DNA from: Hymenobacter siberiensis
GTDB taxonomy: Bacteria > Bacteroidota > Bacteroidia > Cytophagales > Hymenobacteraceae
DNA: 64,000 nt
Reading direction: 5' to 3'
NCBI RefSeq assembly: GCF_018967845.1
Contig: NZ_JAHLZZ010000001.1
Location: 806,001-870,000 of the forward strand
The notes beneath the pieces are model-generated. The model was not told the origin of the DNA, made no database searches, and worked only from the letters and a program-made list of their open reading frames with translations. Each line of letters begins with the position of its first letter. Position 1 is the stretch's first letter. The position numbers and the translations under genes are program-made. Positions 48,306 to 58,125 of this stretch are shown one piece after another.

Positions 48306-49667
48306 ATGACTCGTAAGCAACTTATCGCTACCGCCTGCCTGGGCCTGCTGCTATTGGTAGCCGGCATCGCGGCCTTCCTGCCGCAAAATCACCCCGATGC
48401 TCAGCCCAACGCCTTCGAACCCGCCGACCTGGCCTGGATGCTCACCGCCTCCGGCCTCGTGCTGCTGATGACGCCCGGCCTGGCCTTCTTCTACGGTGGC
48501 ATGGTGAGTAAGCGCAACGTTATTTCCACCATGCTCCAGAGCTTTATCGCGCTGGGCGTCATCTCCTTGCTGTGGTACGTGGTGGGCTTTTCGCTGGCGT
48601 TTGGCGATAGCATCGGCGGCGTTATCGGCAATCCGCTCACGTTCTTCATGTTCAACAACGTGGGTACGGCCCCGCATCCGCGCCTGGCCCCCAACCTGCC
48701 GCTGGTACTGTTCGCAGCCTTCCAGTTGAAGTTTGCCATCATTACCCCGGCCCTCATCAGCGGGGCGTTTGCCGAGCGCATTCGGTTCTGGGGCTACCTG
48801 CTGTTCATGTGCCTGTTCAGCCTGCTCATCTACTGCCCGCTGGCCCACTGGACCTGGCACCCCGACGGCTTCCTGATGAAGTGGGGCGTGCTCGATTTCG
48901 CGGGCGGCACGGTGGTGCACATCTCGGCGGGCTTCGCGGCGCTGGCGGGCGCGCTGGCCCTGGGCCGCCGCCACTCGCACCGCGAAGGCCATACCCATGT
49001 GCCCCCCAATGTGCCGTTCATCCTCATTGGCATGGGTTTGCTGTGGTTTGGCTGGTTTGGATTTAATGCCGGTTCGGCGCTGGCGGCCAATGCCACGGCG
49101 GTGCAGGCCTTTTTCACCACGCACCTGGCCTCGGCCGCCGCCATGCTCACCTGGATGATGATTGAAGCCGTGCGCGGGCAGCGGCCCTCGGCGGCGGGCG
49201 CGGCCATTGGGGCCGTGGTGGGCCTGGTGGCCATCACGCCGGCGGCGGGCTACGTTAGCTACGGCCCGGCGCTGTTCATCGGCGTCGTTTCGGCCGCCAT
49301 CAGCGCCGGTGCGGTCGATTTGAAGAACCGCACCACGCTCGACGATACCCTCGATGTATTTCCCTGCCACGGCGTGGGCGGCATCGTGGGCATGATTCTG
49401 ACGGCCATTTTCGCCAAGGAAGGCGGCCTGGCCACCACTGGTTCCTGGACGCTGCTGCTGCACCACCTCGGCGCGCTGGCCTTCATCTCGGTGTTCACCT
49501 TCGGTGGCTCTTACCTGCTCTATAAGGTAACCAACGTCCTCATTCCCATTCGAGTAAATGCCACCCACGAAGCCGACGGCCTCGACCTGAGCCAGCACGG
49601 CGAAACGGTATTGCCCGCCCCCCACGAAGCCCTGCCCGTCGAGCCAATGCTGATGATGCGGGCATAG
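48306..49667 (+). CDS. amtB: Ammonium transporter AmtB
   Basis: ATG 48306 gives 453 residues and about 11-12 membrane helices. The channel histidine pair is present: His205 (GGTVVHISAGFAAL) and His355 (PCHGVGGIVGM). ADLAWMLTASGLVLLMTPGL and FFYGGMVSKRNVISTM are family marks. It conducts ammonium into the cell under nitrogen shortage. No glnK (PII) gene adjoins it, although the two are often paired. An inverted repeat CACTTA-7-TAAGTG lies 19 nt before the start and could bind a regulator. Confidence 0.94.
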   Translation: MTRKQLIATACLGLLLLVAGIAAFLPQNHPDAQPNAFEPADLAWMLTASGLVLLMTPGLAFFYGGMVSKRNVISTMLQSFIALGVISLLWYVVGFSLAFGDSIGGVIGNPLTFFMFNNVGTAPHPRLAPNLPLVLFAAFQLKFAIITPALISGAFAERIRFWGYLLFMCLFSLLIYCPLAHWTWHPDGFLMKWGVLDFAGGTVVHISAGFAALAGALALGRRHSHREGHTHVPPNVPFILIGMGLLWFGWFGFNAGSALAANATAVQAFFTTHLASAAAMLTWMMIEAVRGQRPSAAGAAIGAVVGLVAITPAAGYVSYGPALFIGVVSAAISAGAVDLKNRTTLDDTLDVFPCHGVGGIVGMILTAIFAKEGGLATTGSWTLLLHHLGALAFISVFTFGGSYLLYKVTNVLIPIRVNATHEADGLDLSQHGETVLPAPHEALPVEPMLMMRA

Positions 49668-49689
49668 GCGTAACAGCTATAACACGCTT

Positions 49690-49774
49690 GTCATCCTGAG
49701 CGCAGCGAAGGACCTTATCACGCCAGAACAAGTCGTCCTAGCGTGATAAGGTCCTTCGCTGCGCTCAGGATGAC
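49690..49774. repeat. Perfect inverted repeat between amtB and the methyltransferase gene
   Basis: Arms 49690-49723 and 49741-49774 are 34 nt, perfectly complementary, with a 17-nt loop; they begin GTCATCCTGAGCGCAGCGAA. The right arm ends 10 nt from the stop of the minus-strand gene. It is a relative of the GTCATGCTGAGCG family. Confidence 0.9.
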
Positions 49775-49784
49775 AGAGTCCGTT

Positions 49785-50495
49785 CTACGTCCCCAGCACA
49801 AACACCGTCGGAATCTTGTGCAGCTCCGGGGCCGGTAGCCGCCGCCAGTCGCTCACCGGCAGCGTCTTGATAAACTCCCCCGCGCCCGTCACATCAGCCG
49901 CCACGCACAGGCGGGTACCGGGCTGCAAATGCGCCAGCAAATCGCTGAATAGCGACCCGTTCCGGTAGGGCGTTTCGATGAACAGTTGCGACTGTTGCCG
50001 CTGCTGCGCCTCCTTCTCCAAGGCCTTGATGGCCGCCACGCGCGGCGCTTTCTCAATGGGCAAATACCCGTGGAAAGCAAACTGCTGCCCGTTCAGCCCC
50101 GAAGCCATGAGCGCCAGCAGCAGCGACGACGGCCCCACCAGTGGCCGCACCCGCAGGCCCTGTCGGTGGGCCTCCCGCGCCAGCGCTGCGCCCGGGTCGG
50201 CAATGCCCGGGCAGCCCGCCTCGCTGAGAATGCCGGCATCAATTCCCTCCTTCACCAGCGGCGCGAGGGCGGCGCGCACTTCCGCATCGGTGCTGTCTTT
50301 GTCGATGACCACGAAGCGGATTTCCTCGATAACGCGGTGCGGGGCCACGCTTTTCACGAAGCGGCGGGCCGTGCGGGCATTCTCCACCAGGAAGTAGGGG
50401 AGGGCCGCCACGGCGTCCACCACCTGCGGCGGCAGCACCTGCGGGGCCGTGTCATCGGCCAGCGGCGTGGGAATGAGAAAGAGGGTTCCGGACAT
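49785..50495 (-). CDS. SAM-dependent methyltransferase, tetrapyrrole-methylase superfamily (RsmI-like)
   Basis: ATG 50495 gives 236 residues (the longer frame has antisense character from a repeat). GTLFLIPTPLADD starts the fold, ILSEAGCPGIADPGA is the glycine-rich SAM-binding part, and VRPLVGPSSLLLALMASGLN and FIETPYRNGSL follow. These are marks of the RsmI group (COG0313), which methylates the 2'-OH of C1402 in 16S rRNA. Bacteroidota often carry a shorter second homologue of uncertain target; at 236 residues this may be that version. Confidence 0.82.
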   Translation of the reverse strand: MSGTLFLIPTPLADDTAPQVLPPQVVDAVAALPYFLVENARTARRFVKSVAPHRVIEEIRFVVIDKDSTDAEVRAALAPLVKEGIDAGILSEAGCPGIADPGAALAREAHRQGLRVRPLVGPSSLLLALMASGLNGQQFAFHGYLPIEKAPRVAAIKALEKEAQQRQQSQLFIETPYRNGSLFSDLLAHLQPGTRLCVAADVTGAGEFIKTLPVSDWRRLPAPELHKIPTVFVLGT

Positions 50496-50502
50496 AAAAA
50501 GT

Positions 50503-50624
50503 AGCTTGGACTCTGCGAGTCCGAGCGCGAGCGCAGCGAGCATCTCGCGAGAGGTTGATGGTTGGATGATTTTCAGCGCGAGGTGCTCGCTGCGCTCGTT
50601 GCTCGGACTCGCAGAGTCCAAGCT
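50503..50624. repeat. Long inverted repeat, AGCTTGGACTCTGCG family
   Basis: Arms 50503-50549 and 50577-50624 (about 47 nt, few mismatches) begin AGCTTGGACTCTGCGAGTCC and end 5 nt before the stop of the hydrolase gene at 50629. It forms the whole gap between two co-directional genes. Confidence 0.85.
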
Positions 50625-50628
50625 GCAA

Positions 50629-51411
50629 TCAGCTCAGCGCGAATGTCTTCACCATTTCGAATACCTCTTCCGGCTTCTCGGCGTGCAGCCAGTGGCCGGC
50701 ATCGACCACGGTCGCCACCTGCGAGTTGGGGAACAGCGCCGGAATATTCGTCAGCTTATCCTCGGCGGTGATGTAGTCCGACTTGCCGCCCCGAATGAAC
50801 AGCGCGGGCTTCATAAATGGCGCGATGCCAATGGTTTCCTCTCCGATGGCGGCGAGCTGCGCGGCCAACACTTCCAGGTTGATGCGCCAGCCGAAGGTAT
50901 TGTCTTCCTTGCGGTAGAGGTTTTTCAGTAAAAACTGCCGGGTGCCGAAGTTGGGCACGTACTTGGCCAGCGCGGCATCGGCCTCCTGGCGGTTGGTGCA
51001 GGTGGTGAAATCGACGGATTGCAGGCCGGCCACGATGTCGTCCTGGTGCTCCATGTTGGAGAAGCGCGGGGCGATGTCGACCACGATGAGCTTGGCCAGC
51101 CGCTCGGGATGGTCGAGGGCGAAGCGCATGGCCACTTTGCCGCCCATGCTGTGGCCCATAAGGGTGGTGTCGGGGCCGAGTTGCAGGTGGTCGAAGAGCG
51201 CCAGCACATCCTGCGCCATGAGGGCGTAGGTATGCTCAGGCGAGTGAAACGAGCGGCCGTGGTTGCGCAAATCCACGCTGATAACGCGCAGGTCGGTTTC
51301 GGTAGACCAGCGGCGGGCGAGGGTCTGCCAGTTGTCGAGGGTGCCAAACAGGCCGTGGAGGATAACCAGCGGGCGGCCCTGGCCCTGGTCGAGGTAATGA
51401 AGTAGCGGCAT
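50629..51411 (-). CDS. Alpha/beta-fold hydrolase (YbfF-like esterase)
   Basis: ATG 51411 gives 260 residues without a signal peptide. The oxyanion region is VILHGLFGTLDNW, the nucleophile Ser is in TTLMGHSMGGKVA, and the acid/base region near the end has DAGHWLHAEKPEEV with the catalytic His. This fits YbfF-type esterases of the cytoplasm that act on small acyl esters. Unlike the duplicated secreted hydrolases in this window, its Ser is present. A TACTTTTG box lies only 4 nt before the ATG. Confidence 0.88.
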   Translation of the reverse strand: MPLLHYLDQGQGRPLVILHGLFGTLDNWQTLARRWSTETDLRVISVDLRNHGRSFHSPEHTYALMAQDVLALFDHLQLGPDTTLMGHSMGGKVAMRFALDHPERLAKLIVVDIAPRFSNMEHQDDIVAGLQSVDFTTCTNRQEADAALAKYVPNFGTRQFLLKNLYRKEDNTFGWRINLEVLAAQLAAIGEETIGIAPFMKPALFIRGGKSDYITAEDKLTNIPALFPNSQVATVVDAGHWLHAEKPEEVFEMVKTFALS

Positions 51412-51415
51412 GGGG

Positions 51416-51423
51416 CAAAAGTA
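51416..51423 (-). promoter_or_regulatory. -7 box TACTTTTG immediately before the hydrolase ATG
   Basis: On the minus strand the box is followed by CCCC and then ATG, so transcription would start at or next to the start codon. The same layout occurs before cysS (63126-63138). Confidence 0.5.
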
Positions 51424-51483
51424 GGGCGTGGGGCCGCCGTAACCGTGCGCGCCGGTTAACTTCATCCTTTCCACATTTGAAAT

Positions 51484-52968
51484 GTGGCACCTTTATCCCT
51501 ATTTTATTCGGCCTTCTCAGGTTCTTTGGTTCTGAAACACCTCTTTCTTCCGCTCGCTGGGGCGCTGCTGCTGGCCGCGCCGGCCTTCGCTCAGGTCACG
51601 CCCCCCGGCTCTACCACTCCCGCCTCGCCGCCCAATGCCGCCTCGGCCCAGGAGCCCGCGCACCTTCCTAATCCGAACGACCCCGGGGCCCCGCGCAAAT
51701 GGAGCCTGCACTTTCAGCAAACACTTGTAAACCAATGGCATAACGACCTGATTACGCCGTATGCGGGCGCCTTTAGCCTGGCCGACCGCGAATCGGCGAA
51801 GCTGTCGTTCACGAGCACGCTGTTTATTGGCCGGCGGCTGTGGAAGGGCGCGGCGGTGTACTTCAACCCCGAAGTGGCGGGCGGTACTGGCCTGAGCGGT
51901 GCGCGCGGCATCGCGGGCTTCACCAACGGCGAAACGTTCCGCATCGGCAACCCATCCCCCAATTTATACCTGGCCCGGCTGTACCTGCGCCAGGTGTTTG
52001 CGTTGGGCTCGGAAACCGATAAGGACGACGACGACCTCAACCAAGTGGCCGGCCCCACGCCCCGGCGCTACTTTGCCATCAACGTCGGCAAGTTCAGCAC
52101 GGCTGATTTCTTCGACCAGAACAGCTACTCGCACGACCCGCGCACCCAGTTTCTGAATTGGAGTCTGATGAGCGCCGGCGGCTGGGACTACGCCGCCAAC
52201 ACCCGTGGCTATACCGTGGGCGGGGTTTTTGAGTACGTGACGCCCGGCTTTGCGGCCCGTTTTGCCACCACGATAATGCCCACCGAGGCCAATGGCCCCA
52301 CGCTCGATTTCCACTACGGCACGGCCCACGCCGAAACCGTGGAGCTAACCAAAGTGTACCATCTCCGGGGCCGGCAGGGCACCATTCGGGCGCTGGGCTT
52401 CCGCAACGTGGCCGCGATGGCTACTTACAACACGGCCGTCCGGCTGGCCCAGCTCACCGGCGAGCAGCCCGACGTGACGCTGGTGCGCCGCGACGGCCAC
52501 ACCAAAATCGGTTTCGGCCTGAACGCGGAGCAGGAAATTGCCAAAAACGTGGGCCTGTTTGCCCGCGTGAGCTACAACGATGGCAAGAACGAAACCTGGG
52601 CCTTCACCGAAATCGACCAGAGTGCCAGCCTCGGCATTGTGAGCACCGGCGACCGCTGGCAGCGGCCCAACGACCGCGTTGGCGCGGCCATCGTCGTGAA
52701 CGGCATCAGCCCCGAGCACCGCGCCTACCTGGCGGCCGGCGGCTACGGCTTCATGGTGGGCGACGGCCCCGGCACGGGCTACGTGCCCAACAATGGCGCC
52801 CTCAACTACGGCCTGGAGCAGATTGGCGAGGTGTACTATAGCTTCGCGCTGCCCATCTATCACGCATCAATTAGCCCTGATTATCAATTTGTTGTAAACC
52901 CTGGGTATAACCGCGACCGCAGCGGGCCGGTGCACGTAGTGGCCATTCGCCTGCACGTAGAGTTTTAG
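51484..52968 (+). CDS. Carbohydrate-selective porin, OprB family
   Basis: This protein of about 480-494 residues has a signal peptide ending PAFAQ and a long barrel with alternating strands. LGSETDKDDDDLNQVAGP is an acidic extracellular loop-like stretch; AINVGKFSTADFFDQNSYSH and TFLNWSLM-type strands match OprB-like porins. It should allow sugars through the outer membrane. The start is uncertain: GTG 51484 is the first in-frame start, but TTG 51526 would begin VLKHLFLPLAG directly at the signal peptide. No sugar uptake genes adjoin it. Confidence 0.82.
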   Translation: MAPLSLFYSAFSGSLVLKHLFLPLAGALLLAAPAFAQVTPPGSTTPASPPNAASAQEPAHLPNPNDPGAPRKWSLHFQQTLVNQWHNDLITPYAGAFSLADRESAKLSFTSTLFIGRRLWKGAAVYFNPEVAGGTGLSGARGIAGFTNGETFRIGNPSPNLYLARLYLRQVFALGSETDKDDDDLNQVAGPTPRRYFAINVGKFSTADFFDQNSYSHDPRTQFLNWSLMSAGGWDYAANTRGYTVGGVFEYVTPGFAARFATTIMPTEANGPTLDFHYGTAHAETVELTKVYHLRGRQGTIRALGFRNVAAMATYNTAVRLAQLTGEQPDVTLVRRDGHTKIGFGLNAEQEIAKNVGLFARVSYNDGKNETWAFTEIDQSASLGIVSTGDRWQRPNDRVGAAIVVNGISPEHRAYLAAGGYGFMVGDGPGTGYVPNNGALNYGLEQIGEVYYSFALPIYHASISPDYQFVVNPGYNRDRSGPVHVVAIRLHVEF

Positions 52969-53110
52969 GAAAACGGAATAGAAAAAAAGGCAGAAAGAAA
53001 TAACTTCGGGCAACCGCTGTAACGTTCGCAGCATCTGCTGGTAACCGGGTCCACTCACCTTTTCACCCTTTCCCCTTTTTTTCCTCAGGAAGAATTTTCG
53101 GATTACCTCA

Positions 53111-53818
53111 ATGTGCGCCAGCCTGCTGGCCCTGGCCATGGGCACGCTCTCGTCCTTCACCGCGCCCCGGCCCCTGGCCGACCGCGAAACCCGCACAGTG
53201 GGCGCTTTCACCGAAATCAGCCTCGGCGGCTCGGCCCATGTGGTGGTGAAGCAGGGCAGCCCCCAAAGCGTGGTGGTGGAAGCCAGCAAGGAAGACCTGG
53301 CCGATTTTGAGACCGAAGTGAAAGGCAGCCAGTTGCGCCTGGGCTACCGCCAAAACGCGGGCAAGGGCATGTTCAACTACAAGAACCACGGCGCCGTGAC
53401 GGTGTACGTGACCGTGCCCAGCCTCACGGCGCTGCGCGTAGGTGGCTCGGGCAAGCTGGAGCTAAACGGCCCGCTGGAAGCCGATGCCATGACACTGGCC
53501 GTGAGTGGCTCCGGCGATTTGCTGGTGCCGCAGCTGCGGGCCGGGCGCCTCGAAACGGCCGTGTCCGGCTCAGGCGATGTGACGTTGGGCGGCACCTGCC
53601 CCAGCAACGAAATCCGCATCAGCGGCTCGGGCAAAGTGCGGGCCCACGACCTGAAAACCGAAATCAGCCGCGCCCGCATCAGCGGCTCGGGCGATGCCCA
53701 TGTGTATGCCAGCCGCACGGCCGAGGGGGCCATTTCGGGTTCGGGCAGCTTGTACGTGGCCGGCGGGGCCCAGCTTAGCAGCAACACGCACGGCAGCGGC
53801 CGGGTGACGAAGGAATAG
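53111..53818 (+). CDS. Secreted protein with GIN (DUF2807) domain
   Basis: This 235-residue protein starts at ATG 53111 with a short hydrophobic signal. The body is a right-handed beta-helix with repeated SGSG turns (RVGGSGKLELNG, LAVSGSGDLLVP, TAVSGSGDVTLGG, RISGSGKVRAHD, RISGSGDAHVYA, AISGSGSLYVAG), as in the putative auto-transporter adhesin head GIN domain. It is probably exported and surface-exposed; the ligand is unknown. A short imperfect inverted repeat (about 53822-53890) follows the stop. Confidence 0.88.
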   Translation: MCASLLALAMGTLSSFTAPRPLADRETRTVGAFTEISLGGSAHVVVKQGSPQSVVVEASKEDLADFETEVKGSQLRLGYRQNAGKGMFNYKNHGAVTVYVTVPSLTALRVGGSGKLELNGPLEADAMTLAVSGSGDLLVPQLRAGRLETAVSGSGDVTLGGTCPSNEIRISGSGKVRAHDLKTEISRARISGSGDAHVYASRTAEGAISGSGSLYVAGGAQLSSNTHGSGRVTKE

Positions 53819-54008
53819 CGTCAATGAGGAGTTAAGAGTTAAGAGTTGAAATGGGAGCGTCACTGATTTCAGCTCCTCACTCTTAACTAATACGGGCTTG
53901 CGGGTGTAAAATTCGGGCATATGACCATCCTGCGCCGACCGCCGGGGGATGCAGGCCGTACCTTTACCGGGCCGCCAATCGGCTTTGCGTTTCACCCAAT
54001 ACCACCCC

Positions 54009-54959
54009 GTGTATCTTCATCATGTGGCGGCCTACCTCCCGGAGGCCGTCGTCACCAATGCGCATTTCACTCGAATCAACGGCTTGGTCAGCGAGTGGAT
54101 AATTGAGCGCACCGGCATCCAGGAGCGCCGCAAAGCGGCCCCCGGCGAGAATGCCAACACCATGGCCATTGCCGCCACCCGCGCCGCGCTGGCTGCCGCT
54201 CCCAGCTTTGCCCAGGCTAGTGTCGACCTTATCGTGGCCGGCACCTACACGCCGCACGATACTATTTTTACGGCCGCGCACGCCGTGCAGCGCGATTTGG
54301 GCATCAACGAAATCCCGACGGTGAGCATTTCTTCGGCCTGCTCGTCGCTGCTCAACGCCGTTGAAATTGTGGAAGGCTACTTTGCCATGGGCAAAGCCAC
54401 CCGCGCCGTGGTGGTAGTAACCGAGCACAACACCGCCTACAACAACGAGGCCGACACCATGGCCGGCCACCTCTGGGGCGATGGCGCGGCGGCCCTGCTC
54501 ATCAGCAAGGAGCGCATCAGCCCCGAGGACCTGCACATTGCTGAAGTCATCACCGGCGGCGCGGCTCCCGTAGGCAAAGCCGACGAGGCCGTGACCCTGA
54601 AACCGGTAGAAAAAGGCATCGTGATGCCCTTCGGCCGCGATGTGTTTCAGCAGGCCTGTACCTACATGGCCCGCGTCACCCAGACGCTGCTCGACAAGCA
54701 CCACATCGCCACCCCCGACCTAACCTACCTCATCCCGCACCAGGCCAACCTGCGCATCTCGAAAAATGTGGCCAAGCAGCTTGGCATCGAGCTGGAGCGT
54801 ACCGTGAACAACATCGAGCGCCTGGGTAACACCGGCTGCGCCGGCGCCGCCATCGGCCTGGCCGAAGTGTGGGACACGCTGAAGGGTGGCGATAAAGTGA
54901 TTATCACCGTATTCGGCGGCGGGTACTCGTATGGCGCGATGCTCTTGAATAAGGGTTGA
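54009..54959 (+). CDS. 3-oxoacyl-ACP synthase III family protein (FabH-like)
   Basis: I propose GTG 54009 (316 residues, starting YLHHVAAYLPEAVVTN). ATG 53949 adds 20 residues but overlaps a -7-like TACCTTTA. The catalytic triad is complete: Cys111 (ISSACSSLLNA), His244 (LIPHQANLRI) and Asn274 (NTGCAGAAIGL). It condenses an acyl-CoA with malonyl-ACP. It is not in a fatty-acid operon, so it may serve a secondary path or start branched fatty acids rather than be the main FabH. A 31-bp inverted repeat starts at its stop codon. Confidence 0.85.
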   Translation: MYLHHVAAYLPEAVVTNAHFTRINGLVSEWIIERTGIQERRKAAPGENANTMAIAATRAALAAAPSFAQASVDLIVAGTYTPHDTIFTAAHAVQRDLGINEIPTVSISSACSSLLNAVEIVEGYFAMGKATRAVVVVTEHNTAYNNEADTMAGHLWGDGAAALLISKERISPEDLHIAEVITGGAAPVGKADEAVTLKPVEKGIVMPFGRDVFQQACTYMARVTQTLLDKHHIATPDLTYLIPHQANLRISKNVAKQLGIELERTVNNIERLGNTGCAGAAIGLAEVWDTLKGGDKVIITVFGGGYSYGAMLLNKG

Positions 54960-55034
54960 GTTTTGAGGGCTGAATGTTGAGTTTCGAATAACCTGACATA
55001 TTCAACTCAACATTCAGCCCTCAAAACTCAACCC
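54953..55034. repeat. Perfect inverted repeat between the KAS III and arfB genes
   Basis: Arms 54953-54983 and 55004-55034 are 31 nt and exactly complementary (GGGTTGAGTTTTGAGGGCTG). The left arm contains the TGA stop of the KAS III gene; the right arm ends 7 nt before the arfB start. Confidence 0.9.
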
Positions 55035-55040
55035 TTCATT

Positions 55041-55445
55041 ATGCTCCCTCCCGCTACCGCCTTTCTGCCCGAAATTACCTTCCAGACCAGCCGGGCCAGC
55101 GGGCCGGGCGGGCAGAACGTGAACAAGGTGGAATCGCGGGTGGAGCTGCGCTGGCACCTGATGGATTCGCAGGTACTCACCGACCTCCAGAAGCAGCTGA
55201 TACTGGAGAAGCTGGCCGGCCAGCTTACCACCGATGGCCTGCTGCTGCTAACCGCGCAGGACGACCGCAGCCAGCTCCGCAACAAGGAAATTGTGCTGGC
55301 GCGCTTCCACGAATTATTATTGAAAAGCCTGCGCCGGCCCAAGCCCCGCAAAGCCACCAAGCCCAGCAAAGGAGCCGTGCGCAAGCGCCTGGAGGGTAAA
55401 AAGATTCAGGGCGAGAAAAAGGCTAATCGGCGCAGGCTGGAATAA
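55041..55445 (+). CDS. arfB: Aminoacyl-tRNA hydrolase ArfB (YaeJ)
   Basis: This 134-residue protein starts at ATG 55041. The GGQ motif is at 23-25 (RASGPGGQNVNKVESRVEL), and the C-terminus is the lysine/arginine-rich tail (SLRRPKPRKATKPSKGAVRK) that enters the mRNA channel. ArfB releases peptides from ribosomes stalled at mRNA ends. It follows the KAS III gene behind a hairpin and ends in a perfect inverted repeat shared with mgtE. Confidence 0.93.
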   Translation: MLPPATAFLPEITFQTSRASGPGGQNVNKVESRVELRWHLMDSQVLTDLQKQLILEKLAGQLTTDGLLLLTAQDDRSQLRNKEIVLARFHELLLKSLRRPKPRKATKPSKGAVRKRLEGKKIQGEKKANRRRLE

Positions 55446-55552
55446 AAGGTGAAATGGTGAGCTGGCGAACTGGTGAGTTTGTCGTTTCTGCGGCGCAGTT
55501 TACGCAAGCCGAACATCAAACTCACCAGTTCGCCAGCTCACCATTTCACCTT

Positions 55553-55555
<3 letters not shown>
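55443..55555. repeat. Perfect 39-bp inverted repeat beginning at both stop codons
   Basis: Arms 55443-55481 and 55517-55555 are exact complements. Each begins with the TAA stop of its gene (arfB on plus, mgtE on minus) and continues AAGGTGAAATGGTGAGC. The two transcripts therefore share identical 3' ends. Confidence 0.93.
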
Positions 55556-56929
<1,374 letters not shown>

Positions 56930-57041
56930 GAAAAAGAGGGGAGGGGAGGTGCTTCGCTAGGCAAGCGGGGTTGATGGAGAGAATAAGCGTCACAAAAGTA
57001 GGCCGAACCGGATGGGAAATGGGTGCCGTAAGTTGAGAAAA

Positions 57042-57139
57042 GAACGTCAGGCAGAGCGCCGCATCTTGCCCGCAGTCACTCTGTCGATTGCGCGGCATTG
57101 CGCGGTAGCGATGCTTCGCTGCGCTCGGCATGACGTTCG
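57042..57139. repeat. Decayed GTCATGCTGAGCG-type inverted repeat upstream of mgtE
   Basis: A left-arm-like GAACGTCAGGCAGAGCGCC at 57042 and a right-arm-like CTGCGCTCGGCATGACGTTC ending at 57139 pair only in part. It fills most of the gap between mgtE and the cyanophycinase gene. Confidence 0.45.
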
Positions 57140-57217
57140 AGGGCACGATGAAATCCTGCCGCCCGCCGCCCCCAAATCCCCGCCGCCGCCCCATCTTGCC
57201 GCCCCAAACCCGTATTT

Positions 57218-58042
57218 ATGCCTGATGCTTCTCCCGTTGCCGCGCCCCTGGGCACGCTCGCCGTGCTCGGTGGCGGCGACGATGACCCCCTGCTGACCCT
57301 GCTGGCCGGCCTGCTGCCCGACCGCAACCTGCCCATTGAGGTGCTGACCACGGCTTCCCGCCGCCAGCCCGCCCGCACCGCCGCCGCCTACGCCCACTCC
57401 TGGAATCAGCTGGGCTGCCCCCACGTCCGGCACCTGCAAGTAAACGAAGACCACCCCGCCGACGACCCCGCCACGCTCACGCGCCTGCGCCGGGCCGCGC
57501 TCGTTCTCATGAGCGGCGGCGACCAGGAGCGCCTCACCGATTTCCTGCTCGGTACCGAATTTCTAACCATTCTCAAGCAGAAATACCAGACCGAAGCCGG
57601 CTTTATCCTGGCCGGCACCAGCGCCGGGGCCTCCGCCGTGGCCGAGTATATGCTGGTGAACGGCCACGGCTGGCGCAGCCTGCTGGGCGGCCGCATCGAG
57701 GTGAAACCCGGCCTGAACCTGCTGCCCGGCGTGCTGCTCGACCAGCACTTTGCCGAGCGCGGGCGCTACGCACGCCTCATGCACGCCGTGCTGGCCCAAC
57801 CGGCCCTGCTGGGCATCGGCCTGAGCGAGGAAACCGGTCTGCTCATCCGGTCCGGCCAGCCCGCCCAGGTATTCGGCGAGGAAGCTGTGGTGGTTATCGA
57901 CGCGGCCCAGGCCACTCACAACAACCTGCCCGGCCTGCCCGATGGCGCGGTTATCAGCGGGCATGGCTTGCAGCTGCACGTGCTGGTAGCCGGCCAGGCA
58001 ATTGACATTGCCGGCCGCAAAGTGCGGCCCGGTGGGGCGTAG
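57218..58042 (+). CDS. cphB: Cyanophycinase-like S51 peptidase
   Basis: ATG 57218 gives 274 residues. The nucleophile is Ser135 in LAGTSAGASAVAEY; the catalytic His is near 177 (LLDQHFAERGR); LMSGGDQERL binds the substrate end. Cyanophycinase cuts cyanophycin (multi-L-arginyl-poly-L-aspartate) to beta-Asp-Arg dipeptides. No cyanophycin synthetase or isoaspartyl dipeptidase is nearby, so it may scavenge polymer from other cells or act on another peptide. No signal peptide is evident. Confidence 0.85.
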   Translation: MPDASPVAAPLGTLAVLGGGDDDPLLTLLAGLLPDRNLPIEVLTTASRRQPARTAAAYAHSWNQLGCPHVRHLQVNEDHPADDPATLTRLRRAALVLMSGGDQERLTDFLLGTEFLTILKQKYQTEAGFILAGTSAGASAVAEYMLVNGHGWRSLLGGRIEVKPGLNLLPGVLLDQHFAERGRYARLMHAVLAQPALLGIGLSEETGLLIRSGQPAQVFGEEAVVVIDAAQATHNNLPGLPDGAVISGHGLQLHVLVAGQAIDIAGRKVRPGGA

Positions 58043-58123
58043 TACGAAGTGGTGCTTCGCAGCTCCGTGCCGCCGAAATCGGGGGGCTGCGCGCGGGAAC
58101 GCGAAGCACCGCTTCGCACTACG
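58038..58123. repeat. Inverted repeat between cphB and the T9SS propeller gene
   Basis: Arms 58038-58060 and 58101-58123 (23 nt, two mismatches) include the TAG stop of cphB and end 3 nt before the stop of the opposite gene. Core: CGTAGTACGAAGTGGTGC. Confidence 0.8.
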
Positions 58124-58125
58124 TC

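Noticed and set aside
48351-49625. 424-codon minus-strand frame over amtB
   Set aside because: Antisense to a membrane protein; its highly charged product is the mirror of hydrophobic codons.
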